Assembly: GCA_020850735.1 (NCBI GenBank)
Contig: JADZEE010000096.1
Location: 1-64,000, forward strand
Reading direction: 5' to 3'
Origin: Gammaproteobacteria bacterium
GTDB taxonomy: Bacteria; Pseudomonadota; Gammaproteobacteria; JADZEE01
Length of the DNA: 64,000 nt
Shown: piece after piece, positions 16,357 to 23,694 of the stretch
Layout of the letters: the number at the start of each line of letters is the position of its first letter
How positions within the stretch are numbered: position 1 is the first letter of the stretch
Made by a program: the position numbers and the translations under genes
Notes under the pieces: generated by a model
Told to the model about the DNA's origin: nothing
Databases searched by the model: none
Seen by the model: the letters and a program-made list of their open reading frames with translations, nothing else

Positions 16357-19300
16357 GAGGATCCCTTCACGCGGGTGGCGTCGCCGGCGAGATAGCGGCT
16401 CATGAAGTCGCTCTCGTGTCCGGGCGTGAAGCCACTACGCACCGGCTCCCAAACGCCCTCACCGTCGAGGCCGCCCGGCTCGGCGCGCTGGATGCGCACG
16501 AGGGTTTCCTTGGGCACCGTGTTCACCGCGTGATTGTCGACGTCGAAGCCGAATACGAATCCCATCGTGCCGACCCGCTTGTGGAACAGGCTGTCGGTCT
16601 GGTGCATCGGCGGCGCCCAGCCGCGGGTGATGCTCTGATGGGATCCGTAGCGGAAGTTGGACTGGTAGCCGGTATCGCTGGCGAGCGCCCGGCCGTCCGC
16701 GCGCGACTCGTGCGCGGCGACGGTACGCTCGCTGGCGATCCACGCGCTGTGCTTGGTCATCACGACGTGGTAGGGATAGGCCGGGTTGTATTTCACCCGG
16801 GTCATGAGCCGGAAAGCCTTGTAGCGCGCGTCGGAATCCTTCCAGCCGGCGTAGGGGCGGTCCACCGGGTTGGCGTCGACGTAGATGTAGTCGCCGTCCT
16901 CGATACCCAGATCCCGGCCGGCCTCCGGACTCATGTGCACCTGCCAGTCGCCGACGCCCGGCTGGCGCTTGTCCATCCGGTATGGATCGCCGAAGTTGTT
17001 GCTCCAGATCCAGTTCCAGTCGACCGTGGCCCATGAGGAATGCGTGGTGTGGCGGCTCTTGGGCGTCATGCAGTAGAAGGTGTAGCCCGCCTCCCAGAGC
17101 GGATTTTTCGTCTGTTTGACTTCGGTCCACGGCAGCTTGTTGTTGGCCACGGCCCGCAGGTCCGCATCCAGGATCTGCGCCTGCAGCAATTCCGGCGTGA
17201 CCCCGTAGTTGCGCGGCCGGATGTACGGGCTGCTCGCGACGATGACGTTCGGCAGGTAGGGCGTCGCCTCCGGGGCCTCGCGGTGGGCGATCAGGTTCTC
17301 GCCGTACTCGATCGCCTCGGGAATGTCGGCGTAGGCGTTCATGCGCCCCGTGTCGGTGTAGAAGGGGATGGCGTCGTGCACCTGCTCGTAGAACGGTACC
17401 CGCGGATAGGTGCGGAACAGCATCAGTGCGGCCCCCGGCTCGCCGTACTTGCCCGCCATGATGTCGGCGACCGTATAGCCCTGGGTGGTACAGGAATTGT
17501 CCAGGATGCGCTGGATGTAGACCTCGGGCCTGCCTTCGAGGACGAACTTCCAGTGGTCGCGGAAGCGCTTGTCACCGGTGATTGCGCCGATTTTTTCGGA
17601 CACGAGTGCGAAGATGACGGCGTCGTCGCGCGAGTCGTACAGCGGTTTGATGCCGTCCCCGCCCCAGATCTGGAGAAAGGGGTTGGAGCACGAACCGCCA
17701 CACTCCAGCGCCTGGAACTCCGGCCAGGAGTTTGCGGGCAGGACGACGTCCGAGTATTCGGCCGATCCGGTCCACTCCACCTGCTGATCGATGATGCAGT
17801 CGATCCTGGGATTGACGTTGACCAGCAGGTGATAGACCCACTTGGACTGATTGATGAGGTTGGCGTTGTTGTACCACATGAGCTTGGTTGGCGTGGGCAG
17901 GTGCGTGTGGCCCGTGAAGCTCTTCCTGCCTTCCGGTGTATCGACGATGAACGGCCGGTCGCCGAACCCCCAGTAGCTCAGCTCCTCACCGTGCTGCAGC
18001 TCGCGCACGTTTTCGGGTTTGATCTTGCCGTGCTCGTCGAGCACCTGGTTGAACGGATCCTCGTTGACCCAGGCGCCGCCGACCCCGGGGCCCGACCACA
18101 GCGAACCCTGGAACAGGGCGCCCTTGTAGTTGCCGGCCCAGGTGTGCGCGCCCGAGCCGGGAATGCCGACACTGCCGACGAGCATCAGCGGCAGATACAC
18201 GGCGCGGTTGTGTTCGGTCGCATGAAAGTAATGGTTGATGCCTTCGCCGTAGTGGATGGCGATGGGATAGGCCTCGCGCGGTTTGCCTTTGAAGTCCTCG
18301 TCCCAGAAACGCCGGCCAAAATCCTTGACCAGCTCCTCGATGAGCTCCTTCGGCGCGCTGCTGATGTCCGCCGCCGTATCGAGGTCGTAGTCGGCGAGAT
18401 GCTCCCGGTACATCGCCCACACGGTCATGACCTCGACCCTGGTGCCGTCCGCGAGCGCGACGGTCCCGCGCCAGTCGAGTTCGGGATCCACGCCCGTGGC
18501 CGTGAGCTGCGAGCCGACGTCATCACGGCTGAGCGCCACCGGTGCGCCGCGGCCGCGGTCATGGACCAGGAAGTCACCGATGCGCTCGCGCTGTTCTGCG
18601 GTCATGCCCTGGATGGTAAAGCTCGGGCCCGCACCGATGTCCTTGTTTCGATAGCCGGCAAATACCTCCTCGGGACGCAGACGCCGCAGCGTGTCGGTGC
18701 GCACCAGCAGCGGAAAGTCGGTGAACTGCTTGACGAAGTCGACGTCGTACCAGCCGCGCTCCATCAGCTCGCGGGTCACGGCGAGGAAGATCGCCGTGTC
18801 GGACAGACCCGGACGCACCGAGATCCAGTAGTCGGCCTTGCTGGCCGTGGGGTTGTACTCCGGCGCAATGACCGCGATGCGCCCGCCACGCTCCATGATC
18901 TCGGTGAGCCAGTTGGCCTCGGGCATCTTGTTCTCGATGAGATTCTTGCCGACCTGCACGGTGAACTTGGTGAAGCGCAGATCGTTCAGATCGATGTCCG
19001 AGGTCTGCAGGCCGTGCACGTAGGGCTGGCCGGGCGCCTGGTCGCCGCGCCAGGTGTACTCCGACCACTCGCGCGCGCCGCGCGCTTCGTCCGGGCCCAC
19101 GCCGCGGACGTTCGCGTCGAGCAGGCCGAGCAGGTTGGCCATGCGGAACGTACCGAACTTGCCGATGATTCCGTGCGGAGGCAGCGAGCTGCCGAGCTTC
19201 ATCGTGCGGGCGCCGGCGCCGTCCCAGTGCGCGAGCATTTCCGTGGGGTAGCCGTCTTTTTCGATCAGCCGCCGCCGGCCGTCCTCACCGCTGTAGGTCT

Positions 19301-19892
19301 TGGCAATGGCGATCAGTGCCCGGGCGACGTAGTCGCAGGCCTCGTCCCAGCTCACGCGCACGAATTCGTCGGTGCCGCGCGTGTCGAAGCGGTAGGTGGT
19401 GCGCAACTGCGGATCGTCTGACAGCGACGGGAAGCCGGCGTCGGCCCACGCCTTCCAGCCCTTGCGCAGCATCGGTCCCTTCGCGCGGTAAGGTCCGTAG
19501 ACGCGCCGATGCATGGTGAATCCTTTCAGGCACATGCGCGGATTCCACGCCTGGGTGGCATGATTGCCGTACAGATCTCCGTAGCGCTGGTGGTCGTAGT
19601 TCTGCTCGGTGCGTATGATCACGCCGTTGCGCACGAACGCGCGCACGCGGCACATGTGGGTGTCGTTCGGCGCGCAGATGTAGGTGAAGCTGCGGTCGTA
19701 GGCGTACTGGTTGCGATACACCTCCTCCCAGTCGCGGTCGGGGTAGTACTCGAGCGGATTGGCGATCTCGGGTACCGGCGCGAGCGCCCGCGCCGCGAAG
19801 GCCCACTCGCCAGCCGTCGCAGTGACGGTGCCGGCCGCGAGCGCGCCACCGCGCATGAGCAGTTCTCTGCGGGTAATCTTTCCATCTTTCAT
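16353..19892 (-). CDS. nxrA: Molybdopterin alpha subunit, periplasmic nitrite oxidoreductase type (NxrA-like), 1179 aa
   Basis: Catalytic subunit of a type II DMSO reductase family enzyme. A Tat signal is present (ITRRELLM, residues 6-13, then a Gly/Ala hydrophobic stretch). The N-terminal Fe-S site reads C73-x3-D77-x3-C81-x39-C121, i.e. Asp where NarG has its second ligand Cys. Asp284 in WRGDQAPGQP aligns with the Mo-ligand Asp of NarG (WYCDLPP), which marks the type II family. The length (about 1150 in Nitrospira and Kuenenia NxrA) and the block RMCLKGFTMHRRVYGPYR support periplasmic NXR rather than NarG, which is larger and lacks Tat cleavage. It would oxidise nitrite or reduce nitrate in the periplasm; direction cannot be read from sequence. 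GGAG lies about 10 bases upstream of the ATG. Confidence 0.82.
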   Translation of the reverse strand: MKDGKITRRELLMRGGALAAGTVTATAGEWAFAARALAPVPEIANPLEYYPDRDWEEVYRNQYAYDRSFTYICAPNDTHMCRVRAFVRNGVIIRTEQNYDHQRYGDLYGNHATQAWNPRMCLKGFTMHRRVYGPYRAKGPMLRKGWKAWADAGFPSLSDDPQLRTTYRFDTRGTDEFVRVSWDEACDYVARALIAIAKTYSGEDGRRRLIEKDGYPTEMLAHWDGAGARTMKLGSSLPPHGIIGKFGTFRMANLLGLLDANVRGVGPDEARGAREWSEYTWRGDQAPGQPYVHGLQTSDIDLNDLRFTKFTVQVGKNLIENKMPEANWLTEIMERGGRIAVIAPEYNPTASKADYWISVRPGLSDTAIFLAVTRELMERGWYDVDFVKQFTDFPLLVRTDTLRRLRPEEVFAGYRNKDIGAGPSFTIQGMTAEQRERIGDFLVHDRGRGAPVALSRDDVGSQLTATGVDPELDWRGTVALADGTRVEVMTVWAMYREHLADYDLDTAADISSAPKELIEELVKDFGRRFWDEDFKGKPREAYPIAIHYGEGINHYFHATEHNRAVYLPLMLVGSVGIPGSGAHTWAGNYKGALFQGSLWSGPGVGGAWVNEDPFNQVLDEHGKIKPENVRELQHGEELSYWGFGDRPFIVDTPEGRKSFTGHTHLPTPTKLMWYNNANLINQSKWVYHLLVNVNPRIDCIIDQQVEWTGSAEYSDVVLPANSWPEFQALECGGSCSNPFLQIWGGDGIKPLYDSRDDAVIFALVSEKIGAITGDKRFRDHWKFVLEGRPEVYIQRILDNSCTTQGYTVADIMAGKYGEPGAALMLFRTYPRVPFYEQVHDAIPFYTDTGRMNAYADIPEAIEYGENLIAHREAPEATPYLPNVIVASSPYIRPRNYGVTPELLQAQILDADLRAVANNKLPWTEVKQTKNPLWEAGYTFYCMTPKSRHTTHSSWATVDWNWIWSNNFGDPYRMDKRQPGVGDWQVHMSPEAGRDLGIEDGDYIYVDANPVDRPYAGWKDSDARYKAFRLMTRVKYNPAYPYHVVMTKHSAWIASERTVAAHESRADGRALASDTGYQSNFRYGSHQSITRGWAPPMHQTDSLFHKRVGTMGFVFGFDVDNHAVNTVPKETLVRIQRAEPGGLDGEGVWEPVRSGFTPGHESDFMSRYLAGDATRVKGSS

Positions 19893-19920
19893 GGTGAGCG
19901 ATCTCCGCGAGCGGGCGAGT

Positions 19921-20706
19921 TCATTTGCGCGGTTCGTGGCCGGTAGCCGCGTACAGGTAGACGATCACCTTCCAGGCCTCGTCGGTGCTGAGGTCGTAGG
20001 TGTGCAGCGTGGATATGTCCGGGTTGTCCGGCGGCGCGACCCAGCGCGGCATGGCGCTGTTGAACTGGTTCTGGATGCCGCCGATGGTGAGCCGCCAGTA
20101 GACGTACGGCAGCGTGAGCTGGGCGATCGTGCCGGGATCCTGGAAGTTCGCCGGTCGGATCGGATAGCGGAAGCCTTCGGCCGCGGGGCCGGCGCCGTCG
20201 AGCTTCTCGCCGTGGCACACCGCGCAGTTGGCATCGTAGAGCACCTTCCCGGCGGCGACGATCTCCTCGCTCCAGGCCGTCGGATCGGCGACCCAGTCGG
20301 GAACCTGGATCTGGCGCAGGGCGGCCTCGCCGGCGGTGGGATGGCGCTGGAAGATCTCGACCGGCGGCGCGTAACGCGGCCGCGCGGCGTCGAAGACCCA
20401 GTAGGCGAGCAGCAGCGGGGCAACGAGCAGCAGGCCCCAGCGCTGCGCCTTGAGGCTCGCCGGCTCATCGGCGCGCGCCTGGACGAAAAAGTCCCGGAAG
20501 CTGTCGATGCGCTGATCGCGCAGCGTGACGTGGATCACCAGACCGAGGACGACGAAACCCATGTACAGCAGGATCACGCTGTGCGGAATCACCGGCCGGA
20601 TCAGCTTGAGCAGGACGTACACCGTGACGGCGACGAGGAAGACCCCGCTCGGCAGCGGTATCGCCGCGCGCAGGGCCGCAAATCGGGTCATGAATACGGA
20701 TGTCAC
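19921..20706 (-). CDS. Membrane-anchored monoheme cytochrome c, 261 aa
   Basis: Three N-terminal membrane helices (about residues 20-38, 42-60 and 88-105) precede a cytochrome c domain with C161-A-V-C164-H165 and a distal Met candidate, Met219 (NSAMPRW). The start is a GTG at 20706 that overlaps the stop of the diheme gene (GTGA); AGGAGG lies 8 bases upstream. The next in-frame ATG at 20691 has no ribosome-binding site. It ends 28 bp before the alpha-subunit gene. It probably relays electrons between the NXR-like enzyme and the bd-like oxidase at the periplasmic membrane face. Confidence 0.85.
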   Translation of the reverse strand: MTSVFMTRFAALRAAIPLPSGVFLVAVTVYVLLKLIRPVIPHSVILLYMGFVVLGLVIHVTLRDQRIDSFRDFFVQARADEPASLKAQRWGLLLVAPLLLAYWVFDAARPRYAPPVEIFQRHPTAGEAALRQIQVPDWVADPTAWSEEIVAAGKVLYDANCAVCHGEKLDGAGPAAEGFRYPIRPANFQDPGTIAQLTLPYVYWRLTIGGIQNQFNSAMPRWVAPPDNPDISTLHTYDLSTDEAWKVIVYLYAATGHEPRK

Positions 20707-21533
20707 GAGTCGTCCCTCCTGGCGAGGTAGTCGACCACCGCCTTGAGCTGCGCCGCGCTGAGCGTCGTGCCGTAGTCGGCCGGCATCACCCCGGCGGGAT
20801 AATCGGGTCGCTGGAACGCGCCGGGATCGACGATCGCTTCCAGCAGATAGGCCTCCAGGGTCAGGCCGCGCTGCGCGGCAATCTGCCGCAAGTCCTCGCC
20901 GTCCAGCGCCGGTCCGAGCACGGTCTCGCCCGGCTTCTCGCTGTGACAGGCGAAGCAACCGAGGGCGGTCAGCAATTCGGCACCGCCGGCCGCGGTTACG
21001 GGCGCCGGTGTCGCCTGAACCGCCGCCGTCCCCGCCTGCGCGGGTTGCGGCAGATCGCCGATGCTGACCGAAGGCGTGCCACCGAGCGATTGCAGATAGT
21101 CGACCACGGCCACGATTTCGTTGTAGCCGAGCTTTGCCGGTGCGGCCGTCGCCGCGGGCATGATGTTCATGTAGCCCTCGACCAGGTGGGCGCCGGGCTC
21201 GTACAGGGATTGGGCGAGGTAATCGACGAGCGTGCCCGGTCCGCCGGGCACACCCTGCGCGCGGCGCTCGGCGACGCCGTCGAGATTCGGCCCGCGACCG
21301 CCACCTTGCACGCCTCGTCCCGGCTCGAGCGTGTGACAGGCCATGCAGCCCCGCTCGCGGACGATCGTCGCGCCGGCCTGTGCCAGGTCCGCCGGTGTCA
21401 TCTGCGTGCCGAGATCGAGTTTTTTCGGCGGGTCCCAGTGGGTCTGCGGGATCCAGTTCGCGAACCAGACGAAGAAGCCCACCACCACCATCGCCGGGAT
21501 CGCCGGCGTGAGCAGAGCAAGTCCGCGATTCAT
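20703..21533 (-). CDS. Membrane-anchored diheme cytochrome c, 276 aa
   Basis: One N-terminal helix (about residues 8-27) anchors two class I-like cytochrome domains. The first has C63-M-A-C66-H67 with Met124 (NIMPAA) as distal ligand; the second has C192-F-A-C195-H196 with Met249 (GVMPADY). A Pro/Ala-rich linker (about 152-182) separates them. The ATG overlaps the stop of the bd-like oxidase gene (ATGA) and the end overlaps the next cytochrome gene (GTGA), so all three are coupled. The two-domain form resembles CcoP-like or Nitrospira oxidase-associated cytochromes and is a natural electron donor to the oxidase. Confidence 0.85.
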   Translation of the reverse strand: MNRGLALLTPAIPAMVVVGFFVWFANWIPQTHWDPPKKLDLGTQMTPADLAQAGATIVRERGCMACHTLEPGRGVQGGGRGPNLDGVAERRAQGVPGGPGTLVDYLAQSLYEPGAHLVEGYMNIMPAATAAPAKLGYNEIVAVVDYLQSLGGTPSVSIGDLPQPAQAGTAAVQATPAPVTAAGGAELLTALGCFACHSEKPGETVLGPALDGEDLRQIAAQRGLTLEAYLLEAIVDPGAFQRPDYPAGVMPADYGTTLSAAQLKAVVDYLARRDDS

Positions 21534-23272
21534 GCCGGCTGTACCTCGGACACGGATCCGGCCGCGCCGTGCGCCACCGGCTCGTGGCCGGTACGCGCCA
21601 GTGCGGACAGGTAGAAACCGATAGCGAGCAGCGTGAAAAATATGGCGGTGATGATCGTGATGACGATCGCCGCTTCACCGAGCGAAGGCAGTCCGGCGCC
21701 CGCGGACGTGTCCTCCATGATGCCGAACACGTGCCAGTTCAACCGCGCGCCGCTGCGGGCGTAGCCCATCAAGCCCATGAGCCACACGATGATCACGGCG
21801 AGTGCCACCAGCACGTACTGCCCGCGCCGCGGCATCGCGCCCCAGCGCACCTGCGCCACCGTTCGCGCGCCGCGCAGGAGGAACAGGTCGAGGACGAAGG
21901 TGACGATGATGCCGCCCATGAGAACGACGATCTGCCAGATCGATGTCTTGATGCGCACGTCGGCCGGCGCGAAGTAGCCGTAGACGCCGAGCACCGTGAT
22001 GATGAGCGCGGTGAGGCCGACGGTGGCCCATTGCACGCGGACTCCGGTATCGCCCCAGGGGACGGTGATCACCTTGCCGGCGTGCCGGTAGACCAGGTAG
22101 CTCGCGTACAGCACTACCAGGATCAGCGTGACGGCGATCATCTTCGGCGCCATCACGCCGAGCGCGCCGAGCACGGGATGAAAGCCGCCGGTCGACTCCT
22201 CGATCGAAGCGGCCATCGTGTGCGGCGTCGCCCAGACGATGAAGCCGGTGATCAGCGCGACGTTGAATACCGACGACCAGGCCTGCTCGCGTTCCGAGCC
22301 CGGGATGCGCAACAGCCCCAGCCAGGAGTAGTAGGCGGCACCGATGAACAGCATGGCGATGACGATGGCCTGGATGATGAACAGCCACGACAGCACGCCG
22401 CCCATCAATGTCACGCCGTAGGTGGCCGAGTAGGCGAACAGCTCGAAGCCGAAATAGTAGCCGGCGAAGGGCAGGAACAGCATCGTGAACAGCGCGATCA
22501 GGGTGCCGGTGTAGCCCATCCAGTCGTAGAGCTCGCGCTCGGCACTGTTGCGCGCCAGCAGGAAGCGGTAGGCCGCGTAGCCCGAGCACAGCAGCGCGCC
22601 GAATGTGATGTTGGCGATCAGGCGATGAACGTTGAGCGGCATCCAGCCCGCATTCCACACGGCGTCATACAGGCTGATCAGCGTACCCTGCTCGTCGACC
22701 CCGCCCGGGGTCATCATGAAGGTCGCCCAGGAATCGGCGATGAACATCACGATGGTACCGAAGACGTTGAGCAGCAGGCCGAGCGCGAGGTGCAGCCACT
22801 TGCGCTCGCCCTGCATGCGGTCCCAGCCGTAGTACCACAGGTACAGGCACAGCGTCTCGGCGACGAAGAATAGCGGATAGACGACGAAGGTCGGGCCGAA
22901 CACGCCGGTCAGATATGCCATGAACTTCGGGTAGGCGGTGAACAGCGTGAAGCCGAGCGCCGCGCCGGTGATCGCGGTGAGCGAATAGGCGACCGGCAGC
23001 AGGCTCGCCATCTCGTGCGCGAGCCAGTCGTGGCGACGGGCGGCTTCCGGATCCTTGTGACGCGCCCGCCAGCCGACGAATTCGATGAACAGTGCGAACA
23101 TCGGCACGGCGAGCACGAAGGCCGCGAACATCAGGTGCAGCTGGGCGGCGATCCAGACGGTGATGCGGCTGCTGAAGCCGGTGACGGCCGGATACTCCGC
23201 CGTTGCCCAGGCGGCCGGAGCGGCGATGACGAGCACGATCAGCGCCAGCGAAAGTTGCCCGATCCGCTTCAT
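21530..23272 (-). CDS. Cytochrome bd-like oxidase subunit I (CydA-like), 580 aa
   Basis: Polytopic protein (signal-like N-terminus, then about 13-14 helices). The CydA pattern is visible: His46 in QLHLMFAAF (high-spin heme ligand position), Glu139 followed by LYLWYYGWDR (matches the E. coli E107...GWDR region) and His216 in NVHRLIAN (low-spin heme His). The quinol-site motif GRQPW of true CydA is replaced by ARLNWHVFGIMEDTS around 509-523, and no CydB gene follows. Long bd-like oxidases of this kind are known from Nitrospira, where cytochrome c rather than quinol is a suspected donor. The ATG at 23272 has GGGGGAGG just upstream; it is the first gene of the operon. Confidence 0.78.
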   Translation of the reverse strand: MKRIGQLSLALIVLVIAAPAAWATAEYPAVTGFSSRITVWIAAQLHLMFAAFVLAVPMFALFIEFVGWRARHKDPEAARRHDWLAHEMASLLPVAYSLTAITGAALGFTLFTAYPKFMAYLTGVFGPTFVVYPLFFVAETLCLYLWYYGWDRMQGERKWLHLALGLLLNVFGTIVMFIADSWATFMMTPGGVDEQGTLISLYDAVWNAGWMPLNVHRLIANITFGALLCSGYAAYRFLLARNSAERELYDWMGYTGTLIALFTMLFLPFAGYYFGFELFAYSATYGVTLMGGVLSWLFIIQAIVIAMLFIGAAYYSWLGLLRIPGSEREQAWSSVFNVALITGFIVWATPHTMAASIEESTGGFHPVLGALGVMAPKMIAVTLILVVLYASYLVYRHAGKVITVPWGDTGVRVQWATVGLTALIITVLGVYGYFAPADVRIKTSIWQIVVLMGGIIVTFVLDLFLLRGARTVAQVRWGAMPRRGQYVLVALAVIIVWLMGLMGYARSGARLNWHVFGIMEDTSAGAGLPSLGEAAIVITIITAIFFTLLAIGFYLSALARTGHEPVAHGAAGSVSEVQPA

Positions 23273-23363
23273 GGTCCTCCCCCTTCCAGCAGCTTTCCGA
23301 TCCGATGGTGCAATCGCCGCGGGATCCCCCCGGCACCTCGGCGATCCGCGCTGCTGGCAGCCG

Positions 23364-23380
23364 TGCAACATCTGCACCAG
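23364..23380 (-). promoter_or_regulatory. Candidate sigma54 promoter for the NXR-like operon
   Basis: Read on the minus strand, CTGGTGCAGATGTTGCA has GG and GC exactly 10 bases apart and a perfect TTGCA at -12; the -24 half CTGGTGC differs from CTGGCAC at two positions. A start near 23354 would leave a leader of about 80 bases to the oxidase ATG at 23272. The two upstream dyads would sit near -135 and -177, normal for an NtrC-type enhancer. Confidence 0.4.
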
Positions 23381-23482
23381 CGCCGCCGTCGCGTGGCCGC
23401 GACGCCCCGATCGCCCCGAAAATCCTTGTGCCGCGCCGCTGGCGCGTGCATGTGGTGATGAAAAACCTCGGGGGCCACTGTG

Positions 23483-23538
23483 GAACGGATCGTTCGATTC
23501 ACGACTCGCAGGCGCCGGATGATTGAACGAAGCGTTTC
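23483..23538. promoter_or_regulatory. Paired dyads, candidate activator-binding (UAS) sites
   Basis: Two inverted repeats of the form GAACG-N3-CGTT: GAACG-GAT-CGTTC at 23483-23495 and GAACG-AAG-CGTTT at 23525-23537. Their centres are 42 bp apart, four helical turns, so both face the same side of the helix. They lie midway between the two divergent sigma54-like promoters. This is the arrangement expected for a dimer-of-dimers activator such as the NtrC-like protein encoded at 28.8 kb. Binding is inferred, not shown. Confidence 0.45.
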
Positions 23539-23626
23539 ATCCTGACTGGCCGGTATGGCGCTGCCGCGCTGCGTGAAGTGCCCGCGAGCCGGTCCTGGCG
23601 GGAATCGGCGCCCGCTGCCTGCGGCA

Positions 23627-23642
23627 TTGGCACGATCCCTGC
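23627..23642 (+). promoter_or_regulatory. Candidate sigma54 promoter for the usp-hemY-sensor-regulator genes
   Basis: TTGGCACGATCCCTGC matches the -24/-12 consensus TGGCAC-N5-TTGC in all but one position, with GG (23629-23630) and GC (23641-23642) separated by 10 bases. A start near 23653 gives a leader of about 40 bases to the ATG at 23695, which has a strong GGGAGGAAA ribosome-binding site. Confidence 0.6.
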
Positions 23643-23694
23643 GCGGACCGGCGTATGAGCGCAGCCGGGCACCCGGCGCGCAGGGAGGAAACCT

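Noticed and set aside
17040-19421. Very long open frame on the plus strand opposite the NXR-like alpha gene
   Set aside because: It is the mirror of strong codon bias in a GC-rich gene; it has no domain, no ribosome-binding site and His/Arg/Asp-heavy composition. Equivalent long antisense frames lie opposite recB, recD, recC and the DUF1631 gene and were dropped for the same reason.
11695-19892. Assignment as cytoplasmic NarGHJI nitrate reductase
   Set aside because: The alpha subunit has a Tat signal and Asp at the proximal cluster, the gamma subunit is an exported heme-b protein with a Sec signal rather than multi-helix NarI, and the beta blocks match the periplasmic NXR type.
23305-23690. 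Short open frames inside the divergent promoter region
   Set aside because: They lack ribosome-binding sites and known domains and overlap the promoter and dyad elements; composition looks non-coding.
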